Origin: Allium sativum
Lineage: Eukaryota; Streptophyta; Magnoliopsida; Asparagales; Amaryllidaceae
Direction: 5' to 3'
DNA length: 64,000 bases
NCBI GenBank assembly: GCA_030737875.1
Contig: CM060922.1
Location: forward strand, 324,789,956-324,853,955
Shown piece by piece: positions 59,272-64,000 of this stretch; the first letter of the stretch is position 1; the number at the start of each line of letters is the position of its first letter. A model generated the notes under the pieces. The model did not search any database. It saw only the letters and a list, made by a program, of their open reading frames with translations, and was not told the DNA's origin. Both the position numbers and the translations under genes were made by a program.

Positions 59272-61066
59272 ATAATAATACTTATGTGCAAAAACTACTG
59301 ACAAAGCTGCATAAATAGTAGAGTATGAGACATGGTTTCACTGTGAACTGTGCTGTTTGAATATCATGCATATGGAGTTTTCTGAAATTCAGAAAAATAG
59401 CCAGAATAAAATGTTGGTAATAAATTCAATCTGAACACAGTACGTAAATGGTTTTATTCAAGGAATAGGGGAAAAAGAGCACCAAACTTCTGCACACATA
59501 GCACTATTAGCACACAAAGGTGTTCACATACAGAAATATATTATAAAAGCTTAAAAATTGCCAAGTCATTCTACAAATATAAAAGATGACATGAACAGTC
59601 TCCATATCTATAGAGTATTTGCTGGAAGATGATATTATTGTTACTTTAAAAAAATATGTTAGAACTTTGACCAATAAAGGAAAAAATTGTGAGAAACAAA
59701 TTCAGACATAAATTTCATACAACACTTGCAATCTCTGTCTACGATAAGATACATAGTTAAACAAAACCACACAGGCTGTGGTTAAACAAAATTGCAGTTT
59801 TTACAGACAATGAGGCCCGTGCATCACAGCTTGTAACTCACCATCATAGCCCATTTCTCACCATCTCTTCAGCCTCACTTTTCCAACCAGTCTGTTCTTC
59901 AGCAGTACACGCCCTGTACAGCCCATGGAAAATTTCATAGATTCGGCACATCGATTTATAAGTATCACATTTCGCCAAGTCCAACATGCTTGTAGTTAGG
60001 TTGTTAAAGTAAAAATGTCTGAACATCAATATAACATAGAGGTGTGAATTTAAATGATGATAAAAAACATGAAATAGTGGCATAAAACTGAATACAATTC
60101 ACCAGCCAGAAATAAGTTTAAACGATTAGAATTTTGGTTAAAAAGTTCCATGCTTTTCTGTATTGCAATAAAAAGAATATGATAAGTACATTAATTCCTT
60201 TGTATATTTAAATTAGTTTTCAATAATCAGTATGACCACCATGTAAATAACAATATATTTTCATAAATAAATACGTAGCAGCAAAATTTTGCTTGAAAAT
60301 TACTTTTATTACAGCAATCTTGATATAGGAAAGTTAATTACTAAACATCAAACTTTATCTAGCGTTATTTTATTTTATTTACCTAGAGTTGGCATTTTCA
60401 GGTGTGCATCTTATTGTTCTCCTGCCAGGAGTTCATGTGAATGCATGAATTACAGTGAAATAAAATGACATTTTGTTGCAGAATAAAATCTTTGGTAGGC
60501 AGATAGTGGTTGAAACTAAAAACAACACTGCAAGCTTATACACACCATTCAAAAATTCAACCAACTTTACTTCGGTTACTAAAATAAAAAATTCTTGTAA
60601 GCAAGTATACTATTCTTTTAAGATAAAACATAACATAGTTGACAATATACTAAGTACCCATTAAAAAAATTGAACTGATTATTGGTATATGTCAACCGTG
60701 TTACCAAATCAATGTCGTATTGGTAACTAAATTCTATAATCCAATATATGCACACAAACAAAAAGGGTAACTTATTAAAGCGAATTTAAATAAAAAATAG
60801 TTATGAAATCAGTAATTTACCATTGGGTACGATCAAGAACTGTAATATATGTTGTCGAACTATCTACATTACATTAATAAATATTTAAAAATTGGATAGG
60901 AGAGTAAGAAAGAAAGTATTATTCTTCAACCGGCTTCTGTTATTAGTTGAGAAATGATAAAAGTACGAAGTGTTGGAAAGATAGTCTAAAGTTGAAGTGG
61001 TACGGTAAACATGGTTGTCGCATGGTGTGGTAAATTAGCAAAAAAAGCTAAAAATATGAAATACAA
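59272..61066. other. AT-rich spacer between family B LTRs, no gene recognised
   Basis: A minus-strand frame 59844-60083 (79 codons) ends KSEAEEMVRNGL and contains CRIYEIFHGLYRAC. I do not recognise it and no conserved neighbour supports it. CCCGTGCATCACAGC near 59817 resembles a degraded Helitron-type hairpin half. Otherwise nothing. Confidence 0.35.
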
Positions 61067-61345
61067 TGTAACACCCCGAATTTTAGTTAATACTAAAATT
61101 CACTAATTACAAGATAAATAATCTCAGATGTGGGAATTGGGGGTAACGGGCTGCGTCATTGCGTTCGTCTCGGAAAAATACGCGAAAATAGAGTCCGAGT
61201 TTTCGAGAATCGGAGTTCGTATGGCCCGGTTATGGCCCAAAGAAGTTTGCAGGAAAATTTAAGCTAAAAACAGATTTGAAAATTCAAATTCAGATTTGAA
61301 AATAGAACCAGCGGGGTCAGGCGGGAAAGTTCCCACCGTAACCAT

Positions 61346-61411
61346 GTCGACAGGGCTGTCGACAGGCCTGTCGACAGGGGTGTCGACTTGCCTGTCGACT
61401 TGCCTGTCGAC
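61346..61411. repeat. Phased GTCGAC palindromes, copy B
   Basis: Six GTCGAC sites at exactly 12-base spacing (61346, 61358, 61370, 61382, 61394, 61406), with spacers AGGGCT, AGGCCT, AGGGGT, TTGCCT, TTGCCT. Confidence 0.95.
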
Positions 61412-62410
61412 AGGGGCGTGGCGTCCAGTGAACCTGGGTGCACCAGGTTGGGTTTTAGGCTGGCTTGGGGGCTGGGTTCTAGAGATTTCCTAAATCTGAC
61501 GGACCTAAACTAATCTAGGGTTAATCTAAGGGCCTAAAACACTACCTAATCCTATAAATAAGACCCTAACCCTACCCTAATTCATTCATAATTAGATCTT
61601 GTAACTAAACTATGGCAAAATGAAACTTGATCATGGCCTCCACAAATCAATGAAGAGAGTTGCAAGCTAATCATCTTCTTCTTCTTATTTGGCAACTAGT
61701 TTTACTTCATAAGTTTGCTAATCTTGGTTTTGGTGAGTTCCTATAGCTTTAATAATCAATTGTTAAATTGATTATGGTAGGATATGATAAGACATGGCTA
61801 TGTTTGTGGATAAATATGTTTATGCAAGTTTAGTATATTGTATGTTATGTGTTTGGCAAGTTTTATGCTACATGCAAGTTTAACGCCATGTTTTATGATG
61901 CAAAACATTATGTTGAACATCTATGCATATGTAACATGTTATGCAAACTATATGTGAGAGTATATGCAAGTTATATGTAACATGATATGCAAGTTATGCA
62001 TGTGATTTTATGCATGCTAAGTATTTGGTGTTATGCATGCTAAGTATTTGATTTTATGCATGCTAAGTATTTGATTGTATGCATGCTAAGTATTGGGTTT
62101 TATGCATGCTAAGTGGTTGGTATTATGCATAAATCATGACATGCAAGTTTACCCTTTTAAAATGTGATGCATACATATGCAAGATGGCACCTTTATATGC
62201 TATGCATGTTCACCCTCCTTTAAGATGCAAGTCATATATGCAAGTACAACATGTTATGCAAGTCATGTGTATGCTTATATGCAAGCTCAATATGTTATGC
62301 AAGTAATGTGCATGAAGTTATGTAAGTTATGTGCATGTGGTTATACAAGTTCATATGCAAGTTATGTATATGCTTAAATGCAAGTTTAATGTGATATGCA
62401 AGTTATGCAT

Positions 62411-62569
62411 GCTTATGCAAGTATGTGAATGCTTATGCAAGTATGTGAATGCTTATGCAAGTATGTGAATCTTATGCAAGTATGTGAATGCTTATGCGAG
62501 TATGTGAATGCTTATGCAAGTATGTGAATGCTTATGCAAGTATATGAATGCTTATGCAAGTTATGTGTA
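62411..62569. repeat. 20-bp tandem repeats in LTR B2
   Basis: GCTTATGCAAGTATGTGAAT repeated about eight times with few changes, one unit being 19 bases. Absent at this place in the 55668 LTR. Confidence 0.92.
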
Positions 62570-64000
62570 TGCTTAAATGCATGTTTAACATGTTATGCAA
62601 GTTATGAGAATGCTTATATGCAAGTTCAACATGTTATGCAAGATATGTGTATGATAATATGCAAGCTCATATGCAACATGTTATGCAAATCATGTGTATG
62701 ATAATGTGCAAGTTTGGGTTAAATGTAGTTGGGTTAATATATGCTCATATATGCAAGTTGACATCCTCTTAACCCATGACAAAGTTATATGCTAAACCCA
62801 TGATATTTGTGATGGATCTTTCCCTTTATTATGTCGTGAAATGAGAACGATTTACGTGGGGAACGATGGGGTAATAAATATGTTAATAAAAGTATGATTG
62901 GGTATGATTAAGCATACCATAAAAATAAATTAACATAAGTGGGAATTTACCTATTGAGTTAGGTCTACCCCATGGGAATTTACCTATTGAGTTAGGTCTA
63001 CCCGTGTAGCGAAAAATGTGTAATTAATTAGGGATAATTAATTGTGGGGAGTGATTAATTAGGTGTAATTAATCAACTAAGACACGAGGTTGGACCCTTT
63101 TGTAGCGGAAGTCCGCCCGGAACCGACCGGCCATCCAGCGGCTACAAATGATTGGCCCAATGTGAGAGGTCTTAGTCGCAAACTAAATACGTGATTAACG
63201 TAAAGACACGAGGTTAGACTCGGTTATGACGTAAGGCTGCCCGGACCCAACCGGCTTAACCAGCGGTCATAAAAGATAGTCTAATGTGAGAGGTCTTTAT
63301 GAGGATCACGGTCTTAATTAATTAAGAAACACTTAACCAAATTAGCATGTAGTGGGACATGAGGGTTAAGTGGGTGCCTTGGGTGGCATGTAGTAACTAG
63401 TGGGGGTGCCTCGGGTGGCATGAGGAAACTAGTGGGTTGCCTTGGGTGGCAATAGAAAATACGATTAGAATACTTAACCAAAGTGGAACATGTAATTAAA
63501 CATGATTAAAGGGTTAAGTAACTGCCTTGGGTGGCATGTGGGAATCAAGTAAGTGCCTTGGGTGGCATGCGGAAATCTAGTGGGTGCCTTAAGTGGCAAT
63601 TGAAATATAATTAGATGACTTAACCAAACCTTAACATGTAAGGGGGCATGATTATAAAAAAGGGGTTAAGTGGGATGCACTAGATAAGAGTAGCAAGCTT
63701 AAGTAGTAGCTTGTGGGGGCCCATTTCAACCAATATCCCAAACGTATCTTTGTGGGCTCGACCCTAGTCGAGTGACGGGACACGCATATTGGGCTTGACT
63801 ATAAGTGGTCAAAACGGGTTAGCGGTGGCAACGCAGGATCAACGGGTTTCATATGCGTGTGTGGACCCGGGCTGGTTGGTAAGTCATTGTTGCATCGTGT
63901 AGATATAAAGCCGTGCACAGTTGATATTATCTGGTAGCCACTTTGGGAAATGATACACCCCCTTTGTGGGACCAGCACGGGTATCTACGGTAGGGAGCCG

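Larger units (their letters stand above)
61067..64000 (+). mobile_element. Family B LTR, cut by window end
   Basis: Starts TGTAACACCCCGAATTTT and is collinear with 55668 to about 58400, then the window ends. It shares all landmark blocks (GTCGAC array, ATGCAAG minisatellite, paired repeats, GGGTGCCTTGGG repeats, the GTAGGGAGCCG segment). Whether it is solo or belongs to a full element to the right cannot be told. Confidence 0.8.

Noticed and set aside
59844..60083. 79-codon minus-strand frame as a possible host gene
   Set aside because: No recognisable domain, no supporting exon neighbours or promoter, and it sits in transposon-rich sequence.
61296..61493. Open frame with STGLSTGLSTG
   Set aside because: Translation of the 12-bp GTCGAC array; phase follows from the repeat length being a multiple of three.

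Overview
The window is repeat-dense nuclear DNA from a flowering plant. It is AT-rich and holds no complete host gene. I recognise LTR retrotransposons with plant-type primer-binding sites, hAT, CACTA and Helitron ends, a TRIM, and one host-gene relic, a WRKY-like first exon. The species cannot be fixed from the sequence.

Layout. (1) 572-20121 is one large Ty3/gypsy-type LTR element (family A). It has about 6-kb LTRs, an interior of only about 1 kb, and a perfect 5-bp target duplication (AACGA at 567-571 and 20122-20126). Its 3' LTR is split by a complete solo LTR of the same family (12427-18772). (2) 20127-33371 is old sequence carrying small elements: a minus-strand copia-type LTR (21405-21615), the WRKY-like exon (22547-22990, minus), a 326-bp TRIM with perfect TSD (26444-26769), a CACTA-like end (27134 onward), a degenerate AT array, a 703-bp hAT element with a perfect 8-bp TSD (29155-29857), a decayed Tat-type LTR/gag remnant, and microsatellite DNA. 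(3) 33377-47466 is a nearly complete but dead Tat-lineage gypsy element. It carries gag, protease, RT, RNase H, a second RNase H and integrase on the + strand, and a broken antisense gene between pol and the 3' LTR. (4) 47467-53365 holds a decayed SIRE-like copia element (PBS at 49019) and an Athila-like LTR with its PBS (about 51122-52650). (5) 53366-64000 begins with a Helitron 3' end (minus strand), followed by a 355-bp hAT MITE, a complete 3.6-kb solo LTR of family B (55668-59271), and a second family-B LTR cut by the window end (61067-64000).

How it fits together: this is a nested insertion landscape and not an operating pathway. The only multi-gene unit is the Tat element, and it has stop codons and frame breaks in gag and pol. 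By eye the Tat LTRs differ by about 5%, the TRIM LTRs by about 8%, and the family A LTRs by about 10% in a sampled segment, which gives a rough order of insertion. The features that best repay study are structural: a paired hairpin with matched changes in both arms in three family A LTRs, sibling arrays of self-complementary GAAATTTC units inside and just before the Tat LTR, 12-bp-phased GTCGAC palindromes in family B LTRs, and snRNA-promoter-like motifs in two short LTRs.
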